Shown: positions 36,346 to 46,010, counted from the first letter of the stretch. The stretch is DNA of 64,000 bases from Bradyrhizobium diversitatis (GCF_016031635.1 NZ_JACEGD010000004.1:1-64000), one strand, 5' to 3'. A program made the numbers and translations. The notes: generated by a model not told the origin, from the sequence alone.

Positions 36346-36480
36346 TCACCTCGCCCCGCTTGCGGGGAGAGGTCGATCGCGTAGCGATCGGGTGAGGGCG
36401 AGTATCCGCGTGGGCAGCTATCACCGTCCTCGTGGAGAGCCCCCCTCACCCTAACCCTCTCCCCGCACGCGGGGAGAGGG
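36346..36480. repeat. REP-like palindromes between chvE and gguA
   Basis: Two hairpins bracket a 135-bp stretch. The right one is perfect: CCCTCTCCCCGC at 36455-36466 and GCGGGGAGAGGG at 36469-36480 (2-nt loop). The left one (about 36347-36373) has the same sequence class with one mismatch, and a GATCGC/GCGATC dyad lies between. They sit 10 bp after the chvE stop, inside a likely chvE-gguAB transcript. Confidence 0.8.
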
Positions 36481-36489
36481 AAGAGAAAG

Positions 36490-37560
36490 TTACTGGAACT
36501 GCGACTTCTTATAATAGCCGCTGTCGACCAGCACCTTCTCCCAATTGTCCTTGTAGACCACCACCGGCTTCAGCAGATAGGACGGGACGGTCTTGACGCC
36601 GTTCTCGTAGGTCTTGGTGTCGTTGACAGTGACCTCCTTGCCGGCGAGCGCGGCGTCGACCATGTCGGCTGTCACCTTGGCGAGGTCGCGAGTGTCCTTG
36701 AAGATGGTCGAATACTGGTCGCCGCGCAGCATGGCCTTGATCGATGGCACTTCGGCATCCTGACCCGAAATGATCGGCATCGGCTGGTCGGCGCTGCCAT
36801 ATCCGACGCCCCTTAGCGAAGAGATGATGCCGATCGAGATGCCGTCATAGGGCGACAGCACGGCATTTAGCTTCTTGTTGCCGTAGTAGGCGCTGAGCAG
36901 ATTGTCCATGCGCGCCTGCGCGGTGGCACCGTCCCAGCGCAGGGTTGCAACCTTGTCCATGCCCATCTGGCCCGAGGCAACGACGAGCTTGCCGCTGTCG
37001 ATGTAGGGCTTCAGCACGCTCATCGCGCCGTTGTAGAAGAAGTAGGCGTTGTTGTCGTCGGGCGAGCCGCCGAACAGCTCGATGTTGAAGGGACCCTTGC
37101 CTTCCTTCAGCCCGAGCCCCTGCTCGATCGACTGCGCCTGCAAGACGCCGACCTGGAAATTGTCGAAGGTCGCATAGTAGTCGACGTTGGGCGTGCCGCG
37201 GATCAGGCGGTCATAGGCGATCACCGTGATGCCTTTTGCCTTCGCCTGCTTGAGCACGTCGGACAGCGTGGTGCCGTCGATCGCCGCAATCACCAGCGCT
37301 TTCGCGCCCTTGGTCACCATGTTCTCGACCTGCGAGAGCTGGTTCGGAATGTCGTCCTCGGCATATTGCAGGTCGGTGTTGTAGCCGCGCTCCTTCAGCA
37401 CCTTGACCATGTTGTTGCCGTCGTCGATCCAGCGCGCCGACGATTTGGTCGGCATGGCGATGCCGACTGTCGCCTTCTGGGCGGAGGCGGTCACGCCCGT
37501 GGCCATCGTGGCAGCGCCGGCCAGCGCCAGCGCGAGGAATGTCGTCTTCAGCTTCAGCAT
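36490..37560 (-). CDS. chvE: Multiple-sugar-binding protein ChvE type
   Basis: The product is 356 aa with a signal peptide ([20 protein letters not shown], cleavage near ASA). The mature part shows the ChvE/XylF fold: [40 protein letters not shown], and [19 protein letters not shown]. ChvE-type proteins bind galactose, arabinose, glucose and related aldoses and feed GguAB. It is the first gene of chvE-gguA-gguB. A periplasmic location is expected. Confidence 0.9.
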   Translation of the reverse strand: MLKLKTTFLALALAGAATMATGVTASAQKATVGIAMPTKSSARWIDDGNNMVKVLKERGYNTDLQYAEDDIPNQLSQVENMVTKGAKALVIAAIDGTTLSDVLKQAKAKGITVIAYDRLIRGTPNVDYYATFDNFQVGVLQAQSIEQGLGLKEGKGPFNIELFGGSPDDNNAYFFYNGAMSVLKPYIDSGKLVVASGQMGMDKVATLRWDGATAQARMDNLLSAYYGNKKLNAVLSPYDGISIGIISSLRGVGYGSADQPMPIISGQDAEVPSIKAMLRGDQYSTIFKDTRDLAKVTADMVDAALAGKEVTVNDTKTYENGVKTVPSYLLKPVVVYKDNWEKVLVDSGYYKKSQFQ

Positions 37561-37632
37561 GTTTCACTCCCTTGGGTATCAGACTGTTTCTTCGTGCCGT
37601 CGAGAACGTGGTTGTGGAATGCCTCTGGTCTC

Positions 37633-38514
37633 CTATGCGAGCTTGACGTCGGGCTCCGCGCGTCCGCGCGCGGATACCTCCAACAAGAAAGTGCAACCGG
37701 CTTGCCGATCGGCGGCGCGCGCAGTCGAGTCCATGTCCTGCCAGGCCGAGGTGACGAGCAGGCGCGACAGATCCGGGCCGACAAAGGCGGGACAGCTCGC
37801 CTGCTTTGCCGGCACGATCAGTGAGCGCAGGCGCTCGCCTTGCGGCGAATAAACATCGATCCGGCCCGCGCCCCAGCAGGCATTCCAGATCTTTCCGTCG
37901 GCATCGCACACCGAGCCATCAAGGCCGCCGATGCCGCTGTGGCGCAACAGCACCTCCGGCTCGCCGCGCGGTAAGCCGGTCGCGGGATTGAGCGGCACCG
38001 CGTAGAGCACGGCGCGCGGGGTGTCGGTGAAATAGCCGGTGGCGCCATCCGGCGAGAAGCAGATCGAATTGGGAATGCTGATGCCGGAAAACAGCGTCGA
38101 GATCTTGCCGCGATGGAACGCATAGATCGCGCCCGCGCCTGCTTCCGCCTGGCGTCCCATGGTGCCGATCCAGAACGTGCCGGATTGATGCACCCGCGCG
38201 TCGTTGGAGCGGGTCGCGGGATTGTCGGCTTCGAGCGGACAGAGCAGCGTCATCGCGCCATCGGCGAGCTTGCGGATGTAGAGACCGTCCTCGGCGACGA
38301 TCAATTGGCGCTCCGCATCGATGCGTCCGAGCGCGCTCGCCATCCGGCCGAGCGCGTGGACGCGGATGCTGCCGCTGTCGAGCTGCGCCTCGAACAGCAG
38401 TCCTTCGCGGATATCGAACCACCAGGCAGTGTCGGTGGTCGCGTCATAGGTCGGCCCTTCGCCCAGATGGCAGGGATGGCCCGAGAGCACAGTCGTGGGC
38501 ACCTGTTCCATCAT
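37633..38514 (-). CDS. SMP-30/gluconolactonase-type sugar lactonase
   Basis: The product is 293 aa. The metal-site blocks of the SMP-30/regucalcin family are visible: the Glu in HLGEGPTYD, the Asn in FSGISIPNSICFSPDG, and the Asp in GGLDGSVCDADG. Such enzymes hydrolyse aldonolactones. The ATG at 38514 overlaps the galM stop by 4 bp. It follows galM and the galactose/arabinose dehydrogenase gene, so it would hydrolyse the lactone that the dehydrogenase makes. Confidence 0.88.
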   Translation of the reverse strand: MMEQVPTTVLSGHPCHLGEGPTYDATTDTAWWFDIREGLLFEAQLDSGSIRVHALGRMASALGRIDAERQLIVAEDGLYIRKLADGAMTLLCPLEADNPATRSNDARVHQSGTFWIGTMGRQAEAGAGAIYAFHRGKISTLFSGISIPNSICFSPDGATGYFTDTPRAVLYAVPLNPATGLPRGEPEVLLRHSGIGGLDGSVCDADGKIWNACWGAGRIDVYSPQGERLRSLIVPAKQASCPAFVGPDLSRLLVTSAWQDMDSTARAADRQAGCTFLLEVSARGRAEPDVKLA

Positions 38515-39587
38515 GGTGACCTCACTGACAAGCGATAGACCGTATGATGGCGATAGACTTCGCCGGGGTCGAGGCGCGGGCTCGGAAAATCCGGCCGGTT
38601 CGGCGCGTCCGGCCAGATGTGAGGCTCCAGGCACATGGCGTCCGATTGACGAATGAGCTTACCGCCCTTTCCCAAGATCGTGCCATCGAGATAATTGCCG
38701 GAATAGACCTGGAGCCCGGGCTGGTCGGTGAACAGCTCCATGATGCGGCCTGAGCGCTGCGCCTCCAGCCGGGCAGCTAACGCGAGCTTGCCGTCGCGGG
38801 CGAGGCAGTAGGTGTGGTCGTAGCCCCTGCCGTTCTGCAATTGCTGATCGCTCTCGCGGATCCGCTCGCCGACCGGCCGCGGCTCACGGAAGTCGAACGG
38901 CGTGTCGGCAACGCGGCGCGGCGGCTCCGACAGCGGAATGGCGGTGGGATCGATCGCCAGGAAATGGTCTGCGGCGACCGTCAGCTTGTGGTCGAGAATG
39001 GAAGTAGCCGACGTCGCGCCCTCGAGGTTGAAGAAGCTGTGGTTGGTCAGGTTGACGATGGTCGGCCGGTCCGTCCGCGCCTCCATGATGAGCGAGAGTT
39101 CGGCCGGCCCCGTGATGCGATAGGTCAAGCGCACGTCGAGTCGGCCGGGATAGTTCTCTTCGCCATGCGGGCTGACACAGGAAAGCGTCACCGCGGGTTC
39201 AGCGCCCTCGTCCAGGTCCGCAAGCTCCCAGAGCTTGCGGTCGAATCCGTCGAGGCCGCCGTGCAGCGCATTGGGGCCGTTGTTGACGGCAAGCTGCACC
39301 GTGTTGCCGTCGAGCGAAAACTGGCCCTTGGCAATGCGATTGGCGTAGCGGCCGACGGTTGCGCCGAAGAACTTTCGTTCGGCCAGATAGCCGGCGAATG
39401 TGTCATGGCCGAGCACCACGTCGTCGTGGCCGCCCCGCGCATCCGGGGCGATCAACGCTTGAAGCACGGCGCCATGAGTGATGATCCGCGCCTCGAAGCC
39501 GCCCTGCCCGCGCAGCACAATGCGTTCGACATTGCGGCCGTCCGGCAGCGTCCCAAAATCGTCTCTAGTGATTTTTGATGCGGCCAT
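38511..39587 (-). CDS. galM: Aldose 1-epimerase (mutarotase) GalM
   Basis: The product is about 358 aa. Conserved blocks are GATVGRYANRIAKGQFSLDG, NGPNALHGGLDGFDRKLWE, TNHSFFNLEG (catalytic His) and CLEPHIWPDAPNRPDFP (catalytic Glu). GalM interconverts alpha and beta anomers of galactose and other aldoses, supplying the anomer the dehydrogenase uses. I prefer the ATG at 39587 to the TTG two codons earlier; the upstream gene stops at 39590. Confidence 0.9.
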   Translation of the reverse strand: MAASKITRDDFGTLPDGRNVERIVLRGQGGFEARIITHGAVLQALIAPDARGGHDDVVLGHDTFAGYLAERKFFGATVGRYANRIAKGQFSLDGNTVQLAVNNGPNALHGGLDGFDRKLWELADLDEGAEPAVTLSCVSPHGEENYPGRLDVRLTYRITGPAELSLIMEARTDRPTIVNLTNHSFFNLEGATSATSILDHKLTVAADHFLAIDPTAIPLSEPPRRVADTPFDFREPRPVGERIRESDQQLQNGRGYDHTYCLARDGKLALAARLEAQRSGRIMELFTDQPGLQVYSGNYLDGTILGKGGKLIRQSDAMCLEPHIWPDAPNRPDFPSPRLDPGEVYRHHTVYRLSVRSP

Positions 39588-39589
39588 GT

Positions 39590-40516
39590 TCAATCCACAA
39601 ACGGCTCCACGATCGTGCGCTTGCCCAGCAGGAAGGCGTCGGCGACGAGACGCAGTGGCGTCAGATCCATGTCGCTTGCGCCGGTCGCCGCGAGTTCGAC
39701 GAAGCGCCGGTAGAGGCCGCGATATTCCTCATCGGGCGCCTCGGCAAGCACCTTGCCGTCGACAGACATGCGCGCGCCGCCGCTGGACAGAGTCATCCGG
39801 CCCCGATCCGTTTCGACGATAATATCCCAGCTCTGCGGCCCGGTCTGGCGGAAATCGAACTCGGCGGTCACAGGCAGGCCGCTGATATCAGTCAGTGTCA
39901 GGTTCGCTGCGATCGGTGCCTGGCAATTGGCCGGGAAGGCCAGCTCGGCCGCGGTGACGAACACGGGCTTCGGCAGAATCCTGGTGAGGATCGACAGCGC
40001 ATTGATGCCGGGATCGAACACGCCGAGGCCGCCGGGCTCCCAGATCCAGGCCTGGCCGGGATGCCAGACGCGGACGTCTTCCTTCCAGCTGATGTGCACG
40101 GAGGCGATGCGGCGCTCGGCGAGCCATTGCCGCGCCGGCTCGACCGCCGGCGCATGGCGCGAATGCCAGGTCGCAAACAGCGTGCGCTTCGCCTCCGCCG
40201 CCATTGCGATCAACGGATCGAGCTCGGCAACGCCGGTGCCGGGCGGCTTCTCCAGCATGACATGCTTGCCGGCGGCAAGGGCTGCCGCTGCCTGGGCCCG
40301 GCGCACCTGTGGCGGCGTACAGAGCGACACCGCATCGATCGGCGGCCCCTGCTCCAGCAGTTCCTCGATGGTGGCAAAATGCGGCAATTCCGGCAGCGAA
40401 GCGTTGCGGCTGGCGACGGCCGCCAGTGTCGCGCCCGGCACCGCGGCGATCGCGCCGACATGCTGGTCGCGCGCGATCTTGCCGAACCCGACGATGGCGA
40501 TGCGAAGGTCTGTCAC
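39590..40516 (-). CDS. Galactose/arabinose 1-dehydrogenase-like (Gfo/Idh/MocA family)
   Basis: The product is 308 aa. The Rossmann motif is LRIAIVGFGKIARDQHVGAI and the EKP motif is HVMLEKPPG. The length and the FGKIARDQH block fit D-galactose/L-arabinose 1-dehydrogenases of the Azospirillum/Rhizobium type. Start is a GTG (40516) overlapping the GntR stop by 4 bp. It would oxidise the aldose taken up by the neighbouring importers to the lactone. Substrate preference is inferred. Confidence 0.78.
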   Translation of the reverse strand: MTDLRIAIVGFGKIARDQHVGAIAAVPGATLAAVASRNASLPELPHFATIEELLEQGPPIDAVSLCTPPQVRRAQAAAALAAGKHVMLEKPPGTGVAELDPLIAMAAEAKRTLFATWHSRHAPAVEPARQWLAERRIASVHISWKEDVRVWHPGQAWIWEPGGLGVFDPGINALSILTRILPKPVFVTAAELAFPANCQAPIAANLTLTDISGLPVTAEFDFRQTGPQSWDIIVETDRGRMTLSSGGARMSVDGKVLAEAPDEEYRGLYRRFVELAATGASDMDLTPLRLVADAFLLGKRTIVEPFVD

Positions 40517-41289
40517 GCTCGTTCTCCAGTATCCGCTGACGGCAGCGCCTCGGCCGGCGCGGTCTCGATCGCGGCACCCTCATGGCGATGCATTCCATTG
40601 TGAATGACGAAGACCATCGCTTCGGCGGCAGCATCGGCATCGCCGACCGCGATGGCATCGACGATCTTCTGGTGCCACAACAGCACAGTGTCGCGATCCT
40701 CCGGCTCGACCGGGGCGCTGAGCAGGAACGATGCGCGCAGCGCGGCCTCGATGACGTGCCCGATCGAGCGCATGAACAAATTGCCCGAGGCACGCGCCAC
40801 GGCCACGTGAAGCGCGAGATCGGCATCGGCAAAGCCCGCCGAGTCGGACGCCTCACGCCGCATGCGCTCCATGCTGCGCCGGAGCTCGGCAAGGTCTTCC
40901 TCCGACCGCTGCGTCGCCGCGAGCATGGCCGCACGCGGCTCGACCGCAAGTCGGATCTCGGCGAGATCGTTGAGGAAGCGCTTGTCGATGCCGGCGTCGA
41001 GGTGCCAGGCCAGCACATCGGCGTCGAACATGTTCCAGGCGCCGCGCTCGCGCACGACGGTCCCGACCCGCGCCTTGGTGGTGAGCAGGCCCTTGGCGAC
41101 CAGCGTCTTCACGCTCTCCCGCAGCACCGGCCGCGACACGCCGAACATCGCGATCATCTCGGCATCGCCCGGCAGACGTGTGCCTTCCGCATAACGGCCG
41201 GCGATGATGTCGACGCCGATCGAACGTGCCACCTCCGCATGGTTGGAGTGGGCCCGCCGCGTCGGGATGACGAGGATGCGAGAGGTCAT
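40513..41289 (-). CDS. FadR-type GntR regulator
   Basis: The product is 258 aa. The winged HTH reads EVARSIGVDIIAGRYAEGTR, then FGVSRPVLRESVKTLVAKG, followed by an all-helical FCD domain (DLAEIRLAVEPRAAMLAATQ). Regulators of this class control galactonate, arabonate and similar pathways and often bind TNGTNNNACNA-like sites. It is translated with yjfF (4-bp overlap). Its likely target is the ytfQ operon, where two dyads lie upstream. Confidence 0.88.
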   Translation of the reverse strand: MTSRILVIPTRRAHSNHAEVARSIGVDIIAGRYAEGTRLPGDAEMIAMFGVSRPVLRESVKTLVAKGLLTTKARVGTVVRERGAWNMFDADVLAWHLDAGIDKRFLNDLAEIRLAVEPRAAMLAATQRSEEDLAELRRSMERMRREASDSAGFADADLALHVAVARASGNLFMRSIGHVIEAALRASFLLSAPVEPEDRDTVLLWHQKIVDAIAVGDADAAAEAMVFVIHNGMHRHEGAAIETAPAEALPSADTGERA

Positions 41290-42266
41290 GACGCCGCTCC
41301 TGCGCTCTTGACCACCGGCCTGCGCGCCAGCGCGACCAGCCCCTGCTGCAAGGCGATGAAGGCGAACAGTAGCACGCCGGTCGCGATCTTGGTCCACCAG
41401 CTCGACAATGTGCCGTCGAAATTGATGTAGGTCTGGATCAGGCCCTGGATCAGCACGCCGAGGAAGGTGCCGATCACCGAGCCTTGGCCGCCAGTCAGCA
41501 GCGTGCCGCCGATCACGACGGCGGCGATGGTGTCGAGCTCGACACCGACGGCGGAGAGCGAATAGCCGGCGCTGGTGTAGAAGGAGAAGACGATGCCGGC
41601 GATCCCCGCGAGCAGGCTCGACAGCATGTAGATCTTGATCGTCATCTTGCCGACGGCAACGCCCATCAGGCTTGCGGTGGTTCGGTTGCCGCCGAGCGCA
41701 TAGACGTTGGCGCCGAACCGGGTGAGACGCAGAAGCAAGGCGCCGCCGATCACGATCGCGAGCATGACGATCGCGATCGCGGTCAGTCGCCCCCCGCCGG
41801 GCATCCGCAGCGCGAAGTCCGACACGGTGGAATAGACCGGGGCGGTGATCGGCACCGATTCGGTCGAGAGCAGGAAGCTCGCACCGCGCGCCAGGAACAT
41901 GCCGGCAAGCGTCACGATGAACGGTGGCAAATCGAAGACATGGATCACCGCGCCCATCGCCGCACCGAAGGCCGCCGAGAGCACGAGAATGGCGACGAAG
42001 GCGACCAGCGGCGGCATGCCCCAGCGCTCGATCGCGAGCGCGACGAACACGGTGGTGAAGCCGATCACCGATCCGACCGAAAGATCTATGCCGCCGGAGA
42101 TGATCACAAATGTCATGCCGGTCGCGACGATGCCGAGGAAGGCGTTGTCGGTGAGGAGGTTTCCTACCACGCGCGTCGAAGCAATATTGGGAAACTGCAT
42201 CGCGCAGAGCGCGAAGCCCGCAACGAGCACGATGGCCGTGATGAGGACGGGCGGCAGGCCTTTCAT
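41286..42266 (-). CDS. yjfF: CUT2 sugar permease YjfF type
   Basis: The product is 326 aa with about nine membrane spans. The core VIISGGIDLSVGSVIGFTTV and the VYALGGNRTTASLMGV and VVIGGTLLTGGQGSVIGTFL blocks match CUT2 permeases, most like YjfF of the galactofuranose importer. Start at 42266 overlaps ytfT by 4 bp. Together with YtfT it would form the heterodimeric channel. Confidence 0.88.
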   Translation of the reverse strand: MKGLPPVLITAIVLVAGFALCAMQFPNIASTRVVGNLLTDNAFLGIVATGMTFVIISGGIDLSVGSVIGFTTVFVALAIERWGMPPLVAFVAILVLSAAFGAAMGAVIHVFDLPPFIVTLAGMFLARGASFLLSTESVPITAPVYSTVSDFALRMPGGGRLTAIAIVMLAIVIGGALLLRLTRFGANVYALGGNRTTASLMGVAVGKMTIKIYMLSSLLAGIAGIVFSFYTSAGYSLSAVGVELDTIAAVVIGGTLLTGGQGSVIGTFLGVLIQGLIQTYINFDGTLSSWWTKIATGVLLFAFIALQQGLVALARRPVVKSAGAAS

Positions 42267-43255
42267 GCCTTGGTCCTCCGCAGCCGCATGGCAATTCCGG
42301 CGAGCCCCGACAGCTTCGGCGATTGCAGCAGCAGCACCGCGAGCACCACCACGGCCTTGACCAGCAGGTTGAACTCCGGCGGATAGCCCGACAGCAAGAT
42401 GCCGGTGTTCATGGTCTGGATGATGAGCGCCCCCAACACGGCGAGCACGAGGCTGAAACGGCCGCCGAACAGCGAGGTGCCACCGATCACGACCGCGAGG
42501 ATGGCGTCGAGCTCGAGCCAGAGGCCGGCATTGTTGGCATCGGCACCCATGATGTCGGCCGCCGCGATCACGCCGGCGAGCGCGGCGCAGACGCTGCACC
42601 AGACGTAGACCGAAAGGATCATGGCGCGGGTGCCGACGCCGGCGAGCTCGCTCGCCCGCGCATTGCCACCGGTTGCCTCGATCAGCAGCCCGAGCGCCGA
42701 GCCGCGCACCACTGCGGCGGTGAGGATCAGCATGCCCAGGGCGATCACGACCGGAACCGGCAGGCCGAGTACCGAGCCATTGCCGAGCCAGACCAGGTCC
42801 GGTGAGGAAAAGGTGACGATGCGCCCCTCGGTGATCAGCTGGGCGATGCCGCGTCCCGCCACCATCAGGATCAGCGTGGCCACGATCGGCTGCATGCCGA
42901 GCACGGCGACGAGGAAGCCGTTCCACAAGCCGCAGACGAGTCCGGCGCCAAGCGCGGCCGCCAGCACGATCGGCAGCCCGTGGCTGTCGGCGAGGCCGGC
43001 CGCGATGGCGCCCGAAATCGCCATGACGGCGCCGACTGAGAGATCGATACCGCGCGTCGCGATCACCAGCACCATGCCGAGCGTGAGCAGTGCCACGGGC
43101 GTGCCGCGATTGAGCACGTCGATCAGGCTGCCGAACAGCCGCCCGTCCTGCAGGCGCAGGTCGAAGAACTGAGGCGATACGATGCGATCGACCGCCAGGA
43201 TGACGATCAACGCCAGGACCTGGGCAAGGCCGCGGCGCGGCAACAGTGCGGTCAT
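42263..43255 (-). CDS. ytfT: CUT2 sugar permease YtfT type
   Basis: The product is 330 aa with about nine membrane spans. It shows VIATRGIDLSVGAVMAISGA, LLIEATGGNARASELAGV and VVIGGTSLFGGRFSLVLAVL, typical of YtfT. It overlaps the ATPase gene ytfR by 4 bp. Two different CUT2 permeases next to each other, both downstream of one duplicated ATPase, is the YtfQRT-YjfF pattern. Confidence 0.88.
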   Translation of the reverse strand: MTALLPRRGLAQVLALIVILAVDRIVSPQFFDLRLQDGRLFGSLIDVLNRGTPVALLTLGMVLVIATRGIDLSVGAVMAISGAIAAGLADSHGLPIVLAAALGAGLVCGLWNGFLVAVLGMQPIVATLILMVAGRGIAQLITEGRIVTFSSPDLVWLGNGSVLGLPVPVVIALGMLILTAAVVRGSALGLLIEATGGNARASELAGVGTRAMILSVYVWCSVCAALAGVIAAADIMGADANNAGLWLELDAILAVVIGGTSLFGGRFSLVLAVLGALIIQTMNTGILLSGYPPEFNLLVKAVVVLAVLLLQSPKLSGLAGIAMRLRRTKA

Positions 43256-44796
43256 GCCCGGCCCTCATGCGCAGTCGCGGCGCCATCGGCGGCGATCGCC
43301 GCGAGAATGTGGCCGACGTCGATCGCCTCTCCAGCGAGCTCCTCGACATGGGCGCGGTCGCGCAGCACCACGACTCGATCCGAATAGGTCACGATCTCGT
43401 CGAGCTCGGAGGAGATCACCAACAGCGCCAGGCCCTCGTCGCACAGTTCGCGGATCAGTCGGATGATTTCGGCATGCGCGCCGACGTCGATGCCGCGGGT
43501 CGGCTCGTCCAGCACGAGGAGCCGCGGCGAGGTCGCGAGCCAGCGCGCCAGCAACACCTTCTGCTGATTGCCGCCGGAAAGCAGTCCAACGGGACGTTCC
43601 GGATCAGGCGGGCGGATGTCGAGCATCTTGACGTAGCGGCGCGCGATCTCGTCCTGCTCGCGGCGCGACAGCGGGCGATAGAGGCCGCGCTTGGCCTGGA
43701 GCGCGAGCACGATGTTCTCGCGCACGCTGAGCTCGGCAATAATGCCGTCGGTCTTGCGTTCCTCCGGGCAATAGCCAAAACCGTGGCGCACACCGTCGCG
43801 CGGCGACTGCAGCCGCACCGGGACGCCCTCTACCTTGGCCTGCCCGAGATCGGCGCGTTCGGCGCCGAACACCAGCCGCGCCGTCTCGGTGCGGCCCGAA
43901 CCGAGCAGTCCAGCAAGTCCCACGACCTCGCCATGGCGCAGCTCGAGATTGAACGGCGCGACGTAACCGGCCTTGCCGTAACCTTCGAAGCTCGCGCAGA
44001 TCTCGCGCGCCTTGTGCTCGGTGACAGAAGCCCGCGCGCTGGTGGTCTCTGCAAGCTCGCGACCGAGCATCATGCGGATCAGGTCGAGGCGCGGCAGCGA
44101 GACTGTCTCACGCTCGCCGACCAGACGGCCGTTGCGCAGCACCGTGATGCGGTCGGAGATCTCGTAGACCTGATCGAGGAAGTGGCTGACGAAGACGATG
44201 CCGATGCCGCGCTGCGCGAGCTGGCGCATGATGCCGAAGAGAATCTCGACCTCATGGCGGTCCAGGCTGGCAGTCGGCTCGTCCAGGATCAGCACGCGTG
44301 CGGAGAGATCGACGGCGCGCGCGATCGCGGTGACGTGCTGGATTGCCACCGAATAGTTGCCGAGCGGCGCGGCGACATCGATATCGAGACCGAAATCCGC
44401 GAGCAGTGCCTTGGCGCGGCGGCGCATCTCGCCTTCGCGCACGATGCCGAAGCGCATCGGCTGGCGGTCGAGGAACAGGTTCTGCGCCACCGACAGGTTC
44501 GGCAGCAGGTTGACCTCCTGGTAGACGGTGGCGATGCCGGCGCCAAGCGCCGCCTTGGCCGAGCGCGGCGCGACCTCTTCACCACTGATCCTGACGATGC
44601 CGGCATCGCGCGGGAATACGCCGGTGATCACCTTGATCAGTGTGGACTTGCCGGCGCCGTTCTCGCCGAGCAGGGCATGGATCTCGCCGGCGCGCAGCGT
44701 GAAGTCGACCTCCTGCAGTGCACGCACGGCGCCGAAACTCTTGCTGATCCCGCGCACCTCAAGGAGCGGCGGAGCAGGATCGGGGCTGTTTTCCAT
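43252..44796 (-). CDS. ytfR: CUT2 sugar ABC ATPase YtfR type
   Basis: The product is 514 aa with two ATPase halves. Walker A GENGAGKST lies at about 44-52 in the first; the second has the degenerate GLLGSGRTE and the signature LLSGGNQQKVLLARWLA. GGGAG lies upstream of the ATG at 44796. It lies 119 bp after ytfQ and 4 bp into ytfT. It energises the galactofuranose/arabinose-type importer. Confidence 0.9.
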   Translation of the reverse strand: MENSPDPAPPLLEVRGISKSFGAVRALQEVDFTLRAGEIHALLGENGAGKSTLIKVITGVFPRDAGIVRISGEEVAPRSAKAALGAGIATVYQEVNLLPNLSVAQNLFLDRQPMRFGIVREGEMRRRAKALLADFGLDIDVAAPLGNYSVAIQHVTAIARAVDLSARVLILDEPTASLDRHEVEILFGIMRQLAQRGIGIVFVSHFLDQVYEISDRITVLRNGRLVGERETVSLPRLDLIRMMLGRELAETTSARASVTEHKAREICASFEGYGKAGYVAPFNLELRHGEVVGLAGLLGSGRTETARLVFGAERADLGQAKVEGVPVRLQSPRDGVRHGFGYCPEERKTDGIIAELSVRENIVLALQAKRGLYRPLSRREQDEIARRYVKMLDIRPPDPERPVGLLSGGNQQKVLLARWLATSPRLLVLDEPTRGIDVGAHAEIIRLIRELCDEGLALLVISSELDEIVTYSDRVVVLRDRAHVEELAGEAIDVGHILAAIAADGAATAHEGRA

Positions 44797-44915
44797 CGCA
44801 ACGTCACTCCCACCGGCGTCCGCTCATGATGCGGATGCCCAGCCTATTCGTTCGCGCAGCGGTTTCGAGGGGGACCGCCAGGCCGCAAGAAGCGGCCCGG
44901 CGAGGCGTGCCCGCC

Positions 44916-45881
44916 TCAGTAACCGAGGCCCTTCTTGCTGTCGTAGATCTTCTGCGGATCGTCCGCCGCGGTATAGAGCTTGGACTCGGTCTGGATCCAT
45001 TTCGGCGGAACCGTGCCCTTCTCCTTGAACGCCGCGATGGCATCGAGCGCGGGGCCGGCCATGTTCGGCGTCAGCTCGACCGTGGCATTCGCCTCGCCCG
45101 CGGCCATCGCCTTGAAGATGTCGGGCACGGCGTCGATCGAGACCGTGAGAATGTCCTTGCCGGGCTTGAGGCCGGCTTCCTTCATGGCCTGGATCGCGCC
45201 GACCATCATGTCGTCGTTGTGGGCGTAGACCGCGCAGATCGACTTGCCGCCGCCTTCGGCCTTGATGAAGCTCTCCATCACCTCCTTGCCCTTGGCGCGG
45301 GTGAAGTCACCGGTCTGGCTGCGCAGCACCTTCAGGTTCGCATGCTTGGCGATCGCGGTATCAAAGCCCTTCTTGCGGTTGGCTGCGACGCTGGCGCCGA
45401 CCGTGCCCTGCAATTCAACGATGTTGCAGGCCTTCGTCCCCACCGTCTTGGCGAGCCAGTCGCCCGCGACGGCGCCCTCATGCACGCTGTCGGAGGTGAC
45501 GGCGGTGAGATAGAGGTCCTTGCCGGAAGGATCGATGTCGCGGTCGAGCAGCACCACCGGGATCTTGGCTTCCTTGGCTTCCTTCAGCACCGAATCCCAG
45601 CCGGTCGAGACGACAGGCGCAAGGAAGATGGCATCGACGTTCTGCGCGATGAAGGAGCGGATCGCCTTGATCTGGTTCTCCTGCTTCTGCTGCGCGTCGG
45701 CGATCTTGAGATTGACTTTGCGCTTAGCGGCTTCCTGCTTGGAGACCGAAGTCTCGGCCGCGCGCCAGCCGGATTCCGATCCGATCTGCGAGAAGCCGAT
45801 GGTGAGCTGGGCAGCGCTGGCTGGCAGCGCGAGCAACAAGGCGGCCGCGGCGCTGGCCGCAAGGAGGACTTTAGGGGTCAT
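44916..45881 (-). CDS. ytfQ: Sugar-binding protein YtfQ type
   Basis: The product is 321 aa with a signal peptide (MTPKVLLAASAAAALLLALP, cleavage near ASA). The mature start LTIGFSQIGSESGWRAAETS is the YtfQ hallmark, followed by FIAQNVDAIFLAPVVSTGWD and YAHNDDMMVGAIQAMKEAGL. YtfQ binds galactofuranose/galactopyranose or arabinofuranose-like sugars in the periplasm. GGGAG lies 9 nt before the ATG. The region upstream has two candidate operators. Confidence 0.9.
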   Translation of the reverse strand: MTPKVLLAASAAAALLLALPASAAQLTIGFSQIGSESGWRAAETSVSKQEAAKRKVNLKIADAQQKQENQIKAIRSFIAQNVDAIFLAPVVSTGWDSVLKEAKEAKIPVVLLDRDIDPSGKDLYLTAVTSDSVHEGAVAGDWLAKTVGTKACNIVELQGTVGASVAANRKKGFDTAIAKHANLKVLRSQTGDFTRAKGKEVMESFIKAEGGGKSICAVYAHNDDMMVGAIQAMKEAGLKPGKDILTVSIDAVPDIFKAMAAGEANATVELTPNMAGPALDAIAAFKEKGTVPPKWIQTESKLYTAADDPQKIYDSKKGLGY

Positions 45882-45902
45882 CAGGCGTGTCTCCCAAGAT
45901 GT

Positions 45903-45920
45903 TATCTGAGGCGCCAGATA
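45903..45920 (-). promoter_or_regulatory. Candidate operator dyad just upstream of ytfQ
   Basis: A perfect dyad: TATCTG at 45903-45908, spacer AGGCGC, CAGATA at 45915-45920. It lies 22 bp before the ytfQ start, so it would overlap the transcription start or leader. It could bind the GntR regulator at 40513-41289 and block expression. Seen in sequence; binding is inference. Confidence 0.4.
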
Positions 45921-45991
45921 GGTAACATGGCACCTGTAAGCCGAGCTTTGAGCCGGCGGGAGGCACTATTTCACGGAAGATGGGTTCCGAC

Positions 45992-46010
45992 TAGTCATAT
46001 TATTTGACTA
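45992..46010 (-). promoter_or_regulatory. Second candidate operator dyad upstream of ytfQ
   Basis: The sequence reads TAGTCA (45992-45997), spacer TATTATT, TGACTA (46005-46010). It is AT-rich against the surrounding GC-rich DNA and lies about 111 bp before the ytfQ start. Its arms differ from the first dyad, so it may serve a second regulator or the promoter. Confidence 0.35.

Noticed and set aside
43246..44829. Plus-strand frame of about 527 codons
   Set aside because: Antisense to ytfR; composition only.
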